Of a stretch of DNA of 64,000 nucleotides, positions 42,829 to 52,505 are shown piece by piece. Location: assembly GCF_000764535.1 (NCBI RefSeq), contig NZ_CP009572.1:62001-126000 (forward strand), read 5' to 3'. Every line of letters starts with the position of its first letter. Position 1 is the first letter of the stretch. The notes below the pieces were generated by a model. The model was not told the DNA's origin, searched no databases, and was given only the letters and a program-made list of their open reading frames with translations. Origin of the DNA: Sphingomonas taxi. GTDB lineage: Bacteria; Pseudomonadota; Alphaproteobacteria; Sphingomonadales; Sphingomonadaceae. Both the position numbers and the translations under genes were made by a program.

Positions 42829-44643
42829 TTAGTGTAACGGTATTTGCGAGGCGACGGCCGTCTGACTGTCGACAATCTGCCGATCGCGATGGTCCGCCAG
42901 CCATGTGGCGAAGTCGCCCGCTTCCATCGGCCGCGCGAACCAGAAGCCCTGCGCCTCGTCGCAGCCGAGCCGGGTAAGCACCGTCGCCGCGGCTTCGGTC
43001 TCGATCCCCTCGGCGACGACGTGATAGCCGAGCTTCTTGGCGAGGCCGATCATCGTCTCGACCAGCACGAAATCGGGTCCCTGCGCACCGGTCAGGTTGC
43101 GGATGAAGGCCTGATCGATCTTGAGCACGCGCGCCGGCAGCCGCTGCAGATAGGCGAGGCTGCTGTGCCCGGTGCCGAAATCGTCGATCGCCAGGCAGAT
43201 GCCCGCCGCGGCCAGCTCGCGCAGCATGGCGAGCGCCTGATCGGGTTGCGCCATGATCGCGCTCTCGGTCAGCTCGATCTCGAGCCGGTCGGGACGCAGG
43301 CCACGCTGCGCCAGGCCGCGCTGGACGCGCGCGACGAAATCGGCCTCGGTCAGATTGGCGGCGGAGATGTTGACCGACAGCGTCTGCGCGATCGCCGCAT
43401 GGTCCCAATGCGCCAATTGGTCCATCGCCGCATCGAGCACCCATTGCGTCGTCGGCCGCGCCAGCGAGGTCTGTTCGATGATCGGGATGAATTCGGCCGG
43501 CGAGATCTCGCCGAGCTGCGGATGCCGCCAGCGCAGCAGCGCCTCGGCGCCGAGGCAGCGGCCGCTCGCCATGTCGAGCCGCGGCTGATAGACCAGCCGC
43601 AACTGGTCGCCCGCCTCCAGCGCCGCGCCGAAATCGCGCAACAGACGATATTGGCGCTGGTGGGCAGTGTCGTTGGCGGCGGAGTAGAGCGCGATCGACC
43701 CGTCGGCGCGGCGCGCATCCTGCGCGGCGCTCGCCGCGCCGCGCAGCACGTCGTCGGGCAGCACGTCGCCGAGGACGAAGGGCCGCACGCCGATCGCGAC
43801 GCTGGTGACGAAGCGTGCCGAGGACGATCGGCGGATCAGCGCGAACCCCGATTGCAGCACGTCGAGATAGGCCGCCTGTTCGGTGTCGGGCGGCGACAGG
43901 AAGGCGAATTGCGCCGCTCCGACGTGATAGACGGTCCGGCTCGGCCCGAGCATCCGGGCGAGCGAGCGCGCCGCTTCGCGGATCAGCTCGTCGACGCGCG
44001 TGCCGCCCATCACGCGCGTGATCCGGCTGATCTGGTCGTCGCGCGCGAGATCGACCACCACCGCAAAGCGCGGCTCGCCGCCACGGTCGCGCGCGAGATC
44101 GGTCAGATCGTCGCGGAACTGGTTGCGCGTCGGCAGGCCGCTGATCGGATCGATCCGTCCGAAGGCATGCTGCAACTCGATCTGCGCCATCACCATCGCG
44201 GCAAGATCGACCAGCCCGGCCAGCTCGGCCGGCGAGACCTGCCGCGGCACGGTGCCAAGGACGCACAGCGCGCCCAGGCCATAGCCGTCGCTGGTGATCA
44301 GCGGCGCGCCGGCGTAGAAACGCGTACCCGCGCGTGCCAGCACGCTGTCGGCGTAATGAGGGTCGGCCAGCAGATCCTCGACGACCAGCGGCACGGTCGA
44401 TTCCGCGACCGCGGCGCACGGCGCCTTGTCGCGCGGGATGCTGCAATGATCGATGCCGACGCGCGACTTGAACCATTGCCGGTCGCGATCGGTCAGCGAG
44501 ACGGCGGCTACCGGCAGGCCGAAGATCTGGCTCGCCATGCGGGTGATGCGATCGAAGCTTTCGCTCGGCGGGGTGTCCAGCAATTTGAGCTGGGCGAGGG
44601 CATCCAGCCGGGCGTCTTCGACGTCGTTCGCGCGCGGTTTCAT
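42829..44643 (-). CDS. GAF - degenerate GGDEF - EAL cyclic-di-GMP phosphodiesterase
   Basis: 604 aa from MKPRANDVEDARLDAL. GAF domain at about 15-160 (LLDTPPSESFDRITRMASQI, SIPRDKAPCAAV). The GGDEF-like domain (about 165-325) has GAAQF at 242-246 in place of the active-site GGDEF, so no cyclase activity is expected. The EAL domain (about 345-590) is complete: AEALLRWRHP (Glu367), SVNISAANL, AIDDFGTGHSSLAYL, LKIDQAFIR and VAEGIETEAA. Should hydrolyse cyclic di-GMP, with sensing by GAF. Cytosolic; no membrane segment. Confidence 0.93.
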   Translation of the reverse strand: MKPRANDVEDARLDALAQLKLLDTPPSESFDRITRMASQIFGLPVAAVSLTDRDRQWFKSRVGIDHCSIPRDKAPCAAVAESTVPLVVEDLLADPHYADSVLARAGTRFYAGAPLITSDGYGLGALCVLGTVPRQVSPAELAGLVDLAAMVMAQIELQHAFGRIDPISGLPTRNQFRDDLTDLARDRGGEPRFAVVVDLARDDQISRITRVMGGTRVDELIREAARSLARMLGPSRTVYHVGAAQFAFLSPPDTEQAAYLDVLQSGFALIRRSSSARFVTSVAIGVRPFVLGDVLPDDVLRGAASAAQDARRADGSIALYSAANDTAHQRQYRLLRDFGAALEAGDQLRLVYQPRLDMASGRCLGAEALLRWRHPQLGEISPAEFIPIIEQTSLARPTTQWVLDAAMDQLAHWDHAAIAQTLSVNISAANLTEADFVARVQRGLAQRGLRPDRLEIELTESAIMAQPDQALAMLRELAAAGICLAIDDFGTGHSSLAYLQRLPARVLKIDQAFIRNLTGAQGPDFVLVETMIGLAKKLGYHVVAEGIETEAAATVLTRLGCDEAQGFWFARPMEAGDFATWLADHRDRQIVDSQTAVASQIPLH

Positions 44644-44827
44644 TGTGATTTGGATTAGAAACAATGTCTTAAATATGTGTGGCGGGCGACCGCCGGCAGT
44701 CGCCGAGCCGCCATGAAACGCCTCGCCGCGCCTGGACGGCGTCGGGCGAGGCATTTACCCGGCCTTGGGGGGCACCGAGCGTCAGGATCACTGACGCTTA
44801 TTCCCTAACGAAAGGTAAAGGCTCCGC

Positions 44828-46903
44828 TCAGGAATGGGCGAGCTGGCGGTCGGCCGGCGCCGGCCCGGCCAGCACCCCGGTCAGTGCGGCGAGCAGATCG
44901 GCCTGGCGGAACGGCTTTTCGAGCCGCGGCAGATCGGCCGCGAGGCCGACCGCATCCGAATAGCCCGAGACGACGAGGACGGGCAGGCCCGGCCGCCGCG
45001 CGACGATCTCCCGCGCCAGCTCGACCCCGGTCATGCCGGGCATCAGATGATCGGTGACGAGCAGGTCGATCGCGCCGGCCTCGTCCAGACGGGCGAGCGC
45101 CTCGCTCCCCGAACGCGCCTCGATCACCTCGAAGCCGAGATCGACGAGCATGTCGGCGGTCGACGCCCGCACCAGATCCTCGTCGTCGACGAGCAGCACG
45201 GTGCCGGCGACCGCGGCGGTGGCAACGCCCGGCGCCGGGCGTACTGCCACGGCTGCCGCGCCGGCGGGCAGCCAGAGCGCCACCGACGTGCCTTCGCCGA
45301 CGCTGCTGTCGATCGTCAGGCGGCCGCCGAGCTGCAACGCCAGACCGTGCGCCATCGACAGGCCGAGCCCGGTGCCGCGGCCGACGCCCTTGGTCGAGAA
45401 GAACGGCTCGACCGCGCGCCGGCGCGTGTCGGCGTCCATCCCGGTGCCGGTGTCAGTGACGCGGATGACGACATAGGCCCCCGGCGCCAGCCCCGCCGCG
45501 GCCGGATTCTCCCCGCGCTGCGCCGACACGGTCAGCCGGCCGCCGCCCGGCATCGCATCGCGCGCGTTGACCGCCAGATTGAGCAGCGCCATCTCGATCT
45601 GCTGCGGATCGGCGATCGCATGCGGCAGCGCCGGGGCGATATCGAGCTGCAACCGGATCTGCGGCCCCAGCGTCGTGCCGATCAGATCCGCCATGCCATG
45701 GATCAGCGCCGACGGCGCGACCGGCTCGGGGCGCAAAGGTTGCCGGCGCGCGAAGGCGAGCAGCCGCTGCACCAGCGTGCGCGCCCGGTCCGCCGACTGC
45801 AACGCGCCCGCGATCAGCCGCTGTTCGCGCTCCCCGCCGATCTGGCGGCGGTGGAGCATGTCGAGGCTGCCGATGATCGGGGTCAGCAGATTGTTGAAGT
45901 CGTGCGCGACGCCGCCCGTCAGCGATCCCATCGCCTCCAGCTTCTGCGATTGCTTGAGCGCCTCCTGCGTCTCGACCAGTTCGCGGGTCCGCTCCTCCAC
46001 CCGCTGTTCGAGCGAACTCGCCGCGCGGCGCAGCGCCTCTTCCATCACCTTGCGCTCGGTGATGTCGATGGTCACGCCGGCCATGCCCTCGACCCCGCCG
46101 CCCAGCAGCAGCGCCGGGCGGCCGCGCGCCTCGATCCAGCGCTGGTCGCCGGCCGGCGTGGTGATGCGATATTCGACGTGATAGTCGCCCCCCTGCGCCA
46201 GGCTGGCCTCGATCGCCGCGCGCACCCGGTCGCGATCCTCCGGCGCGACCGCGGCCTCGAAATCCTCGTAGGTGAAGGGCGCGGCGGGATCGCGGCCGAA
46301 CGTCACCCGGCACGTCTCCGACGTCTCGAGCCGGTGGCCGAGCGCATCGAGCGCCCAGGTGCCCATCCGCCCGGCGTCGAGCGTCAGCGTACGCAGCCGC
46401 TCGCTTTCCTCCATCGCGTGGATCAGCCGCGCATTCTCGATCGCGGTGCCGGCGAGCTGCGCGAGCATCTGCAACCGGTCGATCACCTCGGGGCCATGGT
46501 CGCCGGGATCGGACCAATAGGCGCCGAGCGCGGCGACCGGCTCGGGCGTGCCGATCGGCGCCATGATCAGGCTGCGCACGAAGGTGGCGCGATAGGCGTC
46601 CTGCGGCACGCGCGGATCGGTGCGCACGTCGGCGATCACCGTCGTCTGGCGATGACGCATCACCCAGCCCGAGACGCAGCTGTCGGCGGCATAGCGATTG
46701 CCGCGCCACAGCGGCCCGATCGCATCCTCGGCGACGTAATAGCATTGGTCGCCGTCCTTGAGCGCGACCGCGATCCCCTCGGCGTCGAGCGCGTCGCGCG
46801 CGGTCAGCCGCAGCGCCTCGACCACCCCAGCGATCGACCGGGCGGCACCAAGCCGTTCGCTCGCTTCGCGGAGCAGCGCACTGACCTCTCGCCCCTGGGG
46901 CAC
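44828..46903 (-). CDS. Hybrid histidine kinase (GAF-PAS-HisKA-HATPase-REC)
   Basis: 691 aa, soluble. GAF at about 15-165 (SCVSGWVMRHRQTTVIADVR), PAS/PAC at about 180-290, a coiled coil (EEALRRAASSLEQRVEERTR), phospho-acceptor His334 in GGVAHDFNNLLTPIIGS, ATPase with NLAVNARDAMPGGG, VTDTGTGMDA and GRGTGLGLSM, and a C-terminal receiver with Asp618 in DLLVTDHLMPGMTG and Lys in RLEKPFRQ. Signal unknown. Separate transcription unit from the EAL gene, 184 bases upstream of it. Confidence 0.95.
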   Translation of the reverse strand: MPQGREVSALLREASERLGAARSIAGVVEALRLTARDALDAEGIAVALKDGDQCYYVAEDAIGPLWRGNRYAADSCVSGWVMRHRQTTVIADVRTDPRVPQDAYRATFVRSLIMAPIGTPEPVAALGAYWSDPGDHGPEVIDRLQMLAQLAGTAIENARLIHAMEESERLRTLTLDAGRMGTWALDALGHRLETSETCRVTFGRDPAAPFTYEDFEAAVAPEDRDRVRAAIEASLAQGGDYHVEYRITTPAGDQRWIEARGRPALLLGGGVEGMAGVTIDITERKVMEEALRRAASSLEQRVEERTRELVETQEALKQSQKLEAMGSLTGGVAHDFNNLLTPIIGSLDMLHRRQIGGEREQRLIAGALQSADRARTLVQRLLAFARRQPLRPEPVAPSALIHGMADLIGTTLGPQIRLQLDIAPALPHAIADPQQIEMALLNLAVNARDAMPGGGRLTVSAQRGENPAAAGLAPGAYVVIRVTDTGTGMDADTRRRAVEPFFSTKGVGRGTGLGLSMAHGLALQLGGRLTIDSSVGEGTSVALWLPAGAAAVAVRPAPGVATAAVAGTVLLVDDEDLVRASTADMLVDLGFEVIEARSGSEALARLDEAGAIDLLVTDHLMPGMTGVELAREIVARRPGLPVLVVSGYSDAVGLAADLPRLEKPFRQADLLAALTGVLAGPAPADRQLAHS

Positions 46904-47247
46904 TATCGGTTCCTTCGTGGGAGCGGGTCCCGCCTGACCCTTATCATCTCCCCCCGGCGAACGCGACGAGACAAACAGCGTGAAACCACGTGGATGGCCT
47001 GATCGCGATCGGCCGGGCGGCCGATTGCAACGATCCTGGCGACGGATCGTTAAAGCCCCGTAACAGCAGGATGTCGCGACAGGATGAAACGCGTCGTCGG
47101 GTCCGCCGCAGCCGATGAATCGGCCCGATCGGCGCTCCGAGGTCGCCCGACTCCCGCCGCATAACGCGCACGTCTTGCCTGATATCGATTGTCAATTGGC
47201 GCCGAGCCTGAGCTGTCTCCTGCGATCCATGTTGGAAAGGTGAGTAT
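46904..47247. other. Intergenic, 344 bases
   Basis: Divergent spacer between the hybrid kinase and a small lipoprotein. No gene supported; should hold both promoters. No clear motif seen. Confidence 0.4.
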
Positions 47248-47559
47248 ATGCGTCTGAATTTCCCTAAATCTTCCGCGGTTGTCGTGATCCTGGTCGGTGC
47301 CACCGCGCTCGGCGGCTGCGCGACCAAGGGGTTCGTCCGGGAGCAGATCGCCACCGTCAACACCCGCATCGACGGCATGGACGGCCGTCTGCGCACGGTC
47401 GAGGGCACCTCGGGCCAGGCACTCGCCCAGGCACAGGCCGCCGCGGGCCAGGCGCAGCAGAACGGCCAGCGCATCGACCAGCTCAACGGCCGCGTCGATG
47501 GCCTTGACCAGCAGGTCCAGCAGCAGGCGCAGCAGCGCGCCCGCCGTCCCCGCGGTTAA
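47248..47559 (+). CDS. Small coiled-coil lipoprotein
   Basis: 103 aa. Lipobox LGGC in VVILVGATALGGCATKG, followed by a heptad-rich helix (IATVNTRIDGMDGRLRTVEG, then Ala/Gln-rich AQAAAGQAQQNGQRIDQLNG) and a basic end (QQRARRPRG). Layout resembles Lpp-like or OmpA-family linker lipoproteins that form trimeric coils. Followed by an L,D-transpeptidase 36 bases on, which may attach proteins or crosslink peptidoglycan. Confidence 0.8.
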   Translation: MRLNFPKSSAVVVILVGATALGGCATKGFVREQIATVNTRIDGMDGRLRTVEGTSGQALAQAQAAAGQAQQNGQRIDQLNGRVDGLDQQVQQQAQQRARRPRG

Positions 47560-47595
47560 GCACCAAGGCACCGGACGGCTCTGCTGAACAAGATC

Positions 47596-48372
47596 GTGTC
47601 GACAGGGCTGTCCCGTCGCGGCCGCACGGCGCTCGCCGTGCTGGTCGCGCTCGCACTGAGCGTCCCGGCTGCGGCGATCGCGCCGCAGCCGGGTGCGCGC
47701 AAGACCGCACCGCGCGCCAAGGCGGCGGCCAAGGCCAAAACCAAGGCCAAGACCGCGAAACCCGTCGCGCCCGTGGTCGTGCCGGCGCTACCGCGTTCGG
47801 ACGCGGCGAACCGGGTGATCGCCTGGGTCGCCGCAGCGCACGACAATGCCGGCCTGCCCTATGCGGTGATCGACAAGCCGACCGCATCGCTCTTCCTGTT
47901 CAGCGCCAAGGGCGAATTCCTCGGCGAGACGCCGGTGCTGCTCGGGGTCGGCGTCGGCGACGAATCCTCGCCGGGGATCGGCGCCAAGCGGCTCGAGGAG
48001 ATCGGCCCCGTTGAGCGGACGACGCCGGCGGGACGGTTCGTCGCCAAATTCGGCCGCGCCTTCGGCAACCAGCGCGTGCTCTGGGTCGATTATGCCAATT
48101 CGGTCGCGCTGCACGCGGTGATCACTACCCACAAGAGCGAGCATCGCGTCGACCGCCTGCTGTCGCCGACCCCTGACGACAACCGGATCAGCTTCGGCTG
48201 CATCAACGTCGGCACGAGCTTCTACATCAAGTCGCTGCGGCCGCTGTTCCAGAAGAAGGGCGGCATCGTCTACATCCTGCCCGACACGCTGCCGCTCGAC
48301 GACGTCTTCCCCCGGCTGCGGCTGCTGCCCTATCTGGGGGCCGATGGGAGGATGGTTGAAAGCGTAAGCTAA
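47596..48372 (+). CDS. L,D-transpeptidase (YkuD domain)
   Basis: 258 aa from a GTG. Signal or anchor at residues 8-30 (ALAVLVALALSVPAAAIAP), a Lys/Ala-rich linker, then a YkuD-type domain: LYPF-like strand ASLFLFSAKGEFLGETPVLL, HAVITTHKSEHR, and catalytic Cys202 in RISFGCINVGTSFY. Forms or exchanges 3-3 crosslinks in peptidoglycan, or anchors lipoproteins. The start has no clear ribosome binding site. Confidence 0.85.
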   Translation: MSTGLSRRGRTALAVLVALALSVPAAAIAPQPGARKTAPRAKAAAKAKTKAKTAKPVAPVVVPALPRSDAANRVIAWVAAAHDNAGLPYAVIDKPTASLFLFSAKGEFLGETPVLLGVGVGDESSPGIGAKRLEEIGPVERTTPAGRFVAKFGRAFGNQRVLWVDYANSVALHAVITTHKSEHRVDRLLSPTPDDNRISFGCINVGTSFYIKSLRPLFQKKGGIVYILPDTLPLDDVFPRLRLLPYLGADGRMVESVS

Positions 48373-48533
48373 GCACGGCGACCGTCTCGATTGGGATCCT
48401 TTTTGGGAAAGCTGGCTGGGCAGTCGGCAGGGCTGAGGCTAAGCACCTGCTCCGCCGCCAACATGAATGAATGGTAGAAGGTGGGGAGCCAAAAAGAGGC
48501 CGCGGATGACCGGATGTGGGTCATGCGAGCTGA

Positions 48534-49334
48534 TTATCTGGCAGCATCGTCATTCGTTGTTGCTTGTGTAGCGGCAAGGATAACTCGGATGGTTTCTGCG
48601 GGCATGTCCCACATGGGAAAGTGGCCGCTTGACTCAAACCAGTGCAGTTGCGCGGAGGGAAACGCCGCCATTGCCCGCGCCGCCTGCCTTGGCAGGCAGA
48701 GCCTGTCATGCTTGCCCCACCCGATCACGATATGGCCGGTGCTATCGGCCGCGGGTCCGATCTGCTCGGGACCTGACGCAAGGCTATCGACCAGCGCATC
48801 GAACGTCGGGGTCAGGCTAAGACCCTTCAGCTCAGTTCCCACAATCTCCGGATCGAGCGCCCACGGATGCGCGGACAGCTGGGCCAGCAGTGCGGTGCGT
48901 GACGCAGCATTCTGGCTGAGCATCGGCAGACCGGGCCGGATCGCCCGCAACAAGCGGCCCGAAAGGCCTATGGTGATTTTGAAGAAGGCACGCTCCCAGC
49001 CGCGCCAGAACCCGCCCGGATCGAGCGCGACGACGTTTCCGACGACACCGCGCCGAGCGAGTTCGAGCACCAATCGCGCGCCCATCGAACTGCCGACGAC
49101 ATCGATCCCCGTCAGCTCGTTGCTCTCAATGTAACGCTGCACGCTGCTGACCAAGCCGTCAAAGGTACCGCTATCGTGCTCGACCGGCGTCGCGCCATGC
49201 CCGGGGAGGTCGACCGCGATTACTGTGCGGCTGACGCTGAGCCCATCCAGAACGGTGCTCCACGATTGCCAGCTACCTCCCAAGCCGTGGATCAGTAACA
49301 GCTTGCGACCGGTGCCGCGCTGGATATGGTTCAT
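48534..49334 (-). CDS. Alpha/beta hydrolase
   Basis: 266 aa. Classic fold: LLLIHGLGGSWQSW (oxyanion HG), nucleophile Ser83 in VVGSSMGARLVL, acid Asp in GWGKHDRLC, and His in FESSGHFPMWD. No signal peptide. Substrate not predictable. It is divergent from the AraC gene at 49650, which may control it; codon use is less GC3-biased than in the EPS region. Confidence 0.9.
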   Translation of the reverse strand: MNHIQRGTGRKLLLIHGLGGSWQSWSTVLDGLSVSRTVIAVDLPGHGATPVEHDSGTFDGLVSSVQRYIESNELTGIDVVGSSMGARLVLELARRGVVGNVVALDPGGFWRGWERAFFKITIGLSGRLLRAIRPGLPMLSQNAASRTALLAQLSAHPWALDPEIVGTELKGLSLTPTFDALVDSLASGPEQIGPAADSTGHIVIGWGKHDRLCLPRQAARAMAAFPSAQLHWFESSGHFPMWDMPAETIRVILAATQATTNDDAAR

Positions 49335-49649
49335 CTCGGATCACCTGTCTTATTGAAACAGCTCAACGATCACGGCCGGTGCGTGGGGCCAGCGGCCATC
49401 ACGAAACTGCTGACTCAAGGGAGAAGTTTTCGCAGCGGCGAGATCGGCCCTTTGAAATGTCCAATTACAAGCGTTCACTGCTCGAAGGCGCTGGAGGTGA
49501 CCTGGACGTCGCCTCTGGATTTCTTTGGCCTGATAAATCGAGTTAGATGCCGTGTGGAAATCTCGACTACGGCAGATGTGCCGCTTCGATCGGACCGGTC
49601 AGCCTTTGTCGCGGCAACGTTGCGGTGTGCTGAAGCGTCTTGAGGGTCC
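49335..49649. other. Divergent intergenic, 315 bases
   Basis: Between the alpha/beta hydrolase and an AraC regulator; the natural place for an AraC operator. No clear repeat pair seen. Confidence 0.4.
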
Positions 49650-50648
49650 ATGCCAATCGATCCGACCCTCAATCGTCTGCTGACCGCCCTCGAGGTGGCG
49701 CCGCATGCCTTTTCAGTGTGCCGGATCCAGTCCGGTTGGCGAATGAGTTTTCCGGTGTTCAAGGCGGTCACGGTCCATTTCGTGCTGCGCGGATCGGGAC
49801 ATGTCCAGGCTGGCGAGAGGGCGCCGGTTCCATTTGCTCCATCGAGTGTCCTGGTCGTGCCGGCGTTGCAGCCACACTGGGTCGGGGACGCTGATGTAAC
49901 CGCCGCGACCGGCGCTGCGGCCGACAAGTGCGAGCTGATCGGTGACGGCCTTGTCGAGTTCACCGCGGGCAACGGCGCCGACGACACACTGCTGCTGTGC
50001 GCCGCGCTGTCCGCGCCGGACCAGGCGGCGCTCGGTCTGTTCGACCTGATGCGCTGGCCGGTGGCCGACGACCGCGCGGCAAGCGGCGTGCCGGCTGCGA
50101 TCATCGATGCCATGCGCCACGAGGTCACCAACGCCGGGCTGGGGACTCAGGCGATGTGTCAGGCGCTGATGAAGCAGGCGCTCATCACGCTTCTGCGCCG
50201 GCACTGGTCGCAGGCGGACAGGTCCAGCGTCCTCGATGCGCTCCATCACCCCCGGCTTGCCCGCGCGATCGCCGCCATCATCGAGCGACCCGGGGCAAAC
50301 CACAGTGTGGGCAGCCTTGCCGATCTCGCCGGCATGAGCCGGGCGTCGTTCTCCGATCATTTCTCGCGCACCTTCGGCCAGGGCCCGATCGACTTCGTGC
50401 AAAAGGCGCGGTTGCGGGTGGCGGCGCGGTTGCTCAGGGTTACCGACCTTCCGATCAAGGCCATTGCTCAAAGCGTAGGCTATGGCGGATCGCGGCCGTT
50501 CTCTCGCGCGTTCGAAGCGACCTATGCCATGTTGCCATCGGCGTACCGGCTGGCACCGCTCCCGTCGCCGATACATCCAGACGACGCAGATCAATCGTCT
50601 GCAAGTCACCGATCGTCCAGATTGACCGCCTCGCTGTCCAATCCTTGA
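49650..50648 (+). CDS. AraC family transcriptional regulator (cupin + HTH)
   Basis: 332 aa. N-terminal cupin-type sensor (MSFPVFKAVTVHFVLRGSGH, SSVLVVPALQPHWVGD), then two helix-turn-helices: VGSLADLAGMSRASFSDHFS and ITDLPIKAI-like LPIKAIAQSVGYGGSRPFSR with the AraC signature. Cytosolic activator or repressor. Plausible targets are the divergent hydrolase and the downstream DUF4142/catalase-like genes; this is inferred from position. Confidence 0.92.
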   Translation: MPIDPTLNRLLTALEVAPHAFSVCRIQSGWRMSFPVFKAVTVHFVLRGSGHVQAGERAPVPFAPSSVLVVPALQPHWVGDADVTAATGAAADKCELIGDGLVEFTAGNGADDTLLLCAALSAPDQAALGLFDLMRWPVADDRAASGVPAAIIDAMRHEVTNAGLGTQAMCQALMKQALITLLRRHWSQADRSSVLDALHHPRLARAIAAIIERPGANHSVGSLADLAGMSRASFSDHFSRTFGQGPIDFVQKARLRVAARLLRVTDLPIKAIAQSVGYGGSRPFSRAFEATYAMLPSAYRLAPLPSPIHPDDADQSSASHRSSRLTASLSNP

Positions 50649-50734
50649 GCGACTAGGGAACGGCTCAATCGACGAGCCGTCCTGCCAGAGACCCTCGCGC
50701 ATGTGTGCCTTTGGTCACCATGAGAGGATTGCCC

Positions 50735-51307
50735 ATGATTACCGATCGCCGCACCATTCTGACCGGGGCCGCCGCTGCCCTAGTCGCCGCTCCCGTCATG
50801 GCGATGGCGCAGCAGCGCCGAGTGGAAACGGACCCGGCCATGATGCCGATGCCTGATGTCTCCGGCACGCGCACGCACACTCAATTCGAAATGGGCGTGT
50901 TCGGCCCCGCAATGCTGTCACTGGCGACCAGCCAGATCGCAGTTGACCGGGCGCGGAAGGCCGACGCGCGCGAGTTTGCCGGTTTCGAGCTGACCGAGGC
51001 GGTCGCCGTCACGACCGTGCTGAAGCAGCTAGGCAATACGCCGCCGCCGTTGGACGCCAAGGCGCAGGCGACGCTGGACAAGATTCGCTCGGCGGCACCC
51101 GGTGCGGCGTTCGACCGCGCGTACATCGACGCTCAGTACGAAAACCACGTGTTTCTGCGCGATCTCGCCACCGCCTACCTGGCCAGCGCGGCGAATACGA
51201 GCGACATGATGGAGATGCACGGACGCCATCTCGCGACGCTCGCGCTGGCGACGTTCAAGGAGCATACGATGATCACGCAGCGTATCGCGCACGAACTCCG
51301 CGTCTGA
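50735..51307 (+). CDS. DUF4142 family exported protein
   Basis: 190 aa from MITDRRTILTGAAAAL, with GAGG eight bases before; the frame opens at 50705. Signal peptide with an RR pair (TDRRTILTGAAAALVAAPVM), suggesting Tat export, ending AMAQQ. Mature part is ferritin-like helical: FGPAMLSLATSQIAVDRARK, EFAGFELTEAVAVTTVL. DUF4142 proteins are envelope proteins of unclear role, often stress related. Confidence 0.8.
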   Translation: MITDRRTILTGAAAALVAAPVMAMAQQRRVETDPAMMPMPDVSGTRTHTQFEMGVFGPAMLSLATSQIAVDRARKADAREFAGFELTEAVAVTTVLKQLGNTPPPLDAKAQATLDKIRSAAPGAAFDRAYIDAQYENHVFLRDLATAYLASAANTSDMMEMHGRHLATLALATFKEHTMITQRIAHELRV

Positions 51308-51380
51308 CGAGAAGACCGGTCTCCTCTTCGCCGGAGGAGACCTCCCCCATCAGCTCCGTTTTAAAATTGGAGATTCCGCG

Positions 51381-52505
51381 ATGCCTGACGACATCAAACA
51401 CGCGCCTGTTCCATTTACCCCCAATGTCGAAGTCCGCGCTGAAGACGAGGCCGAGACGATCCAGGGGTTGAACGAGCAGATCCGCCTTATCCAGGAAACG
51501 ACCGCCAAGGATTATGGCACCGCGGTTCGCGGCGTTCATGCCAAGGGCCACGCAATCGTAAAAGGCAAGCTTGAGGTGCTGCCAGGAATTGCGCCGGAAC
51601 TCGCCCAGGGGCTGTTCTCGACGCCCGGCAGCTATGACGCCCTGCTGCGCTTCTCGACTTTGCCCGGCGACCTCCTCGACGACAGCGTCAGCGTGCCGCG
51701 GGGTCTTGCCATCAAGCTGTTCGATGTACCCGGCGAGCGGCTGCCTGGATCGGAGAACGACACCACCCAGGATTTCATCCTGGTCAACGGCCCGGCATTC
51801 GCGTCGCCGACGCCCAAGGCGTTCCTCGCCAACCTCAAGATGCTCGCTAAGACCACTGATGTTGGCGAGGGCCTGAAGAAGGGGCTGTCGGCGACGATGC
51901 AGACGCTTGATGCGGCATTGGAGACGGTTGGCATCCAGAGCCCGACGATCCAAACGCTGGGCGGCGCACCTAACACCCATCCGCTCGGCGAGACCTACTA
52001 CACACAGGTGCCGTTGCGGCATGGTGGCTACATCGCCAAGCTGTCGGTCGCGCCCATTTCGATCAACCTGACCGAGCTCGCCGGCAGCAAGGTCGATACT
52101 TCCGGCCGTCCCGATGCCCTGCGCGAGGACATGGGAGAGGTGCTGATCGAGCAGGACAGCGTCTGGGAGGTGCGCGTCCAGCTCTGCACTGATCTAGAGA
52201 AGATGCCGGTTGAGGATACCTCGGTGGTCTGGGACGAGAAGGTGAGCCCTTACGTGGCCGTCGCACGGCTCACTGTGTTGGCGCAGCTCGGCTGGGAGCG
52301 GGGCCTTAGCGAGCATCAGGAGCAGGCGGTCGCATATAGCCCGTGGCACGGCCTGACGGCTCATCAGCCGATCGGCGGCGTCAACCGGGCTCGCAAACCG
52401 ACCTACGAGCGCTCAGTGCAGTTCAGGGGCGAGCGAAACGGCTGTCCGGTTCACGAGCTTCGGGCGATTGGAGACTTGCCGACGCAGGGCATGACGATCG
52501 ATTGA
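51381..52505 (+). CDS. Catalase-like heme protein (catalase family, short form)
   Basis: 374 aa, shorter than true catalases (about 480). The distal-His strand is recognisable in GTAVRGVHAKGHAIVKGKLE, then FSTPGSYDALLRFSTLPGDL, SVPRGLAIKLFDVPGERLPG, TTQDFILVNGPAFASPTPKA, matching the catalase-like domain of y4iL/SrpA-related proteins. The usual catalase C-terminus is missing. Likely a peroxidase or related oxidoreductase. Follows the DUF4142 gene by 73 bases on the same strand. Confidence 0.82.
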   Translation: MPDDIKHAPVPFTPNVEVRAEDEAETIQGLNEQIRLIQETTAKDYGTAVRGVHAKGHAIVKGKLEVLPGIAPELAQGLFSTPGSYDALLRFSTLPGDLLDDSVSVPRGLAIKLFDVPGERLPGSENDTTQDFILVNGPAFASPTPKAFLANLKMLAKTTDVGEGLKKGLSATMQTLDAALETVGIQSPTIQTLGGAPNTHPLGETYYTQVPLRHGGYIAKLSVAPISINLTELAGSKVDTSGRPDALREDMGEVLIEQDSVWEVRVQLCTDLEKMPVEDTSVVWDEKVSPYVAVARLTVLAQLGWERGLSEHQEQAVAYSPWHGLTAHQPIGGVNRARKPTYERSVQFRGERNGCPVHELRAIGDLPTQGMTID

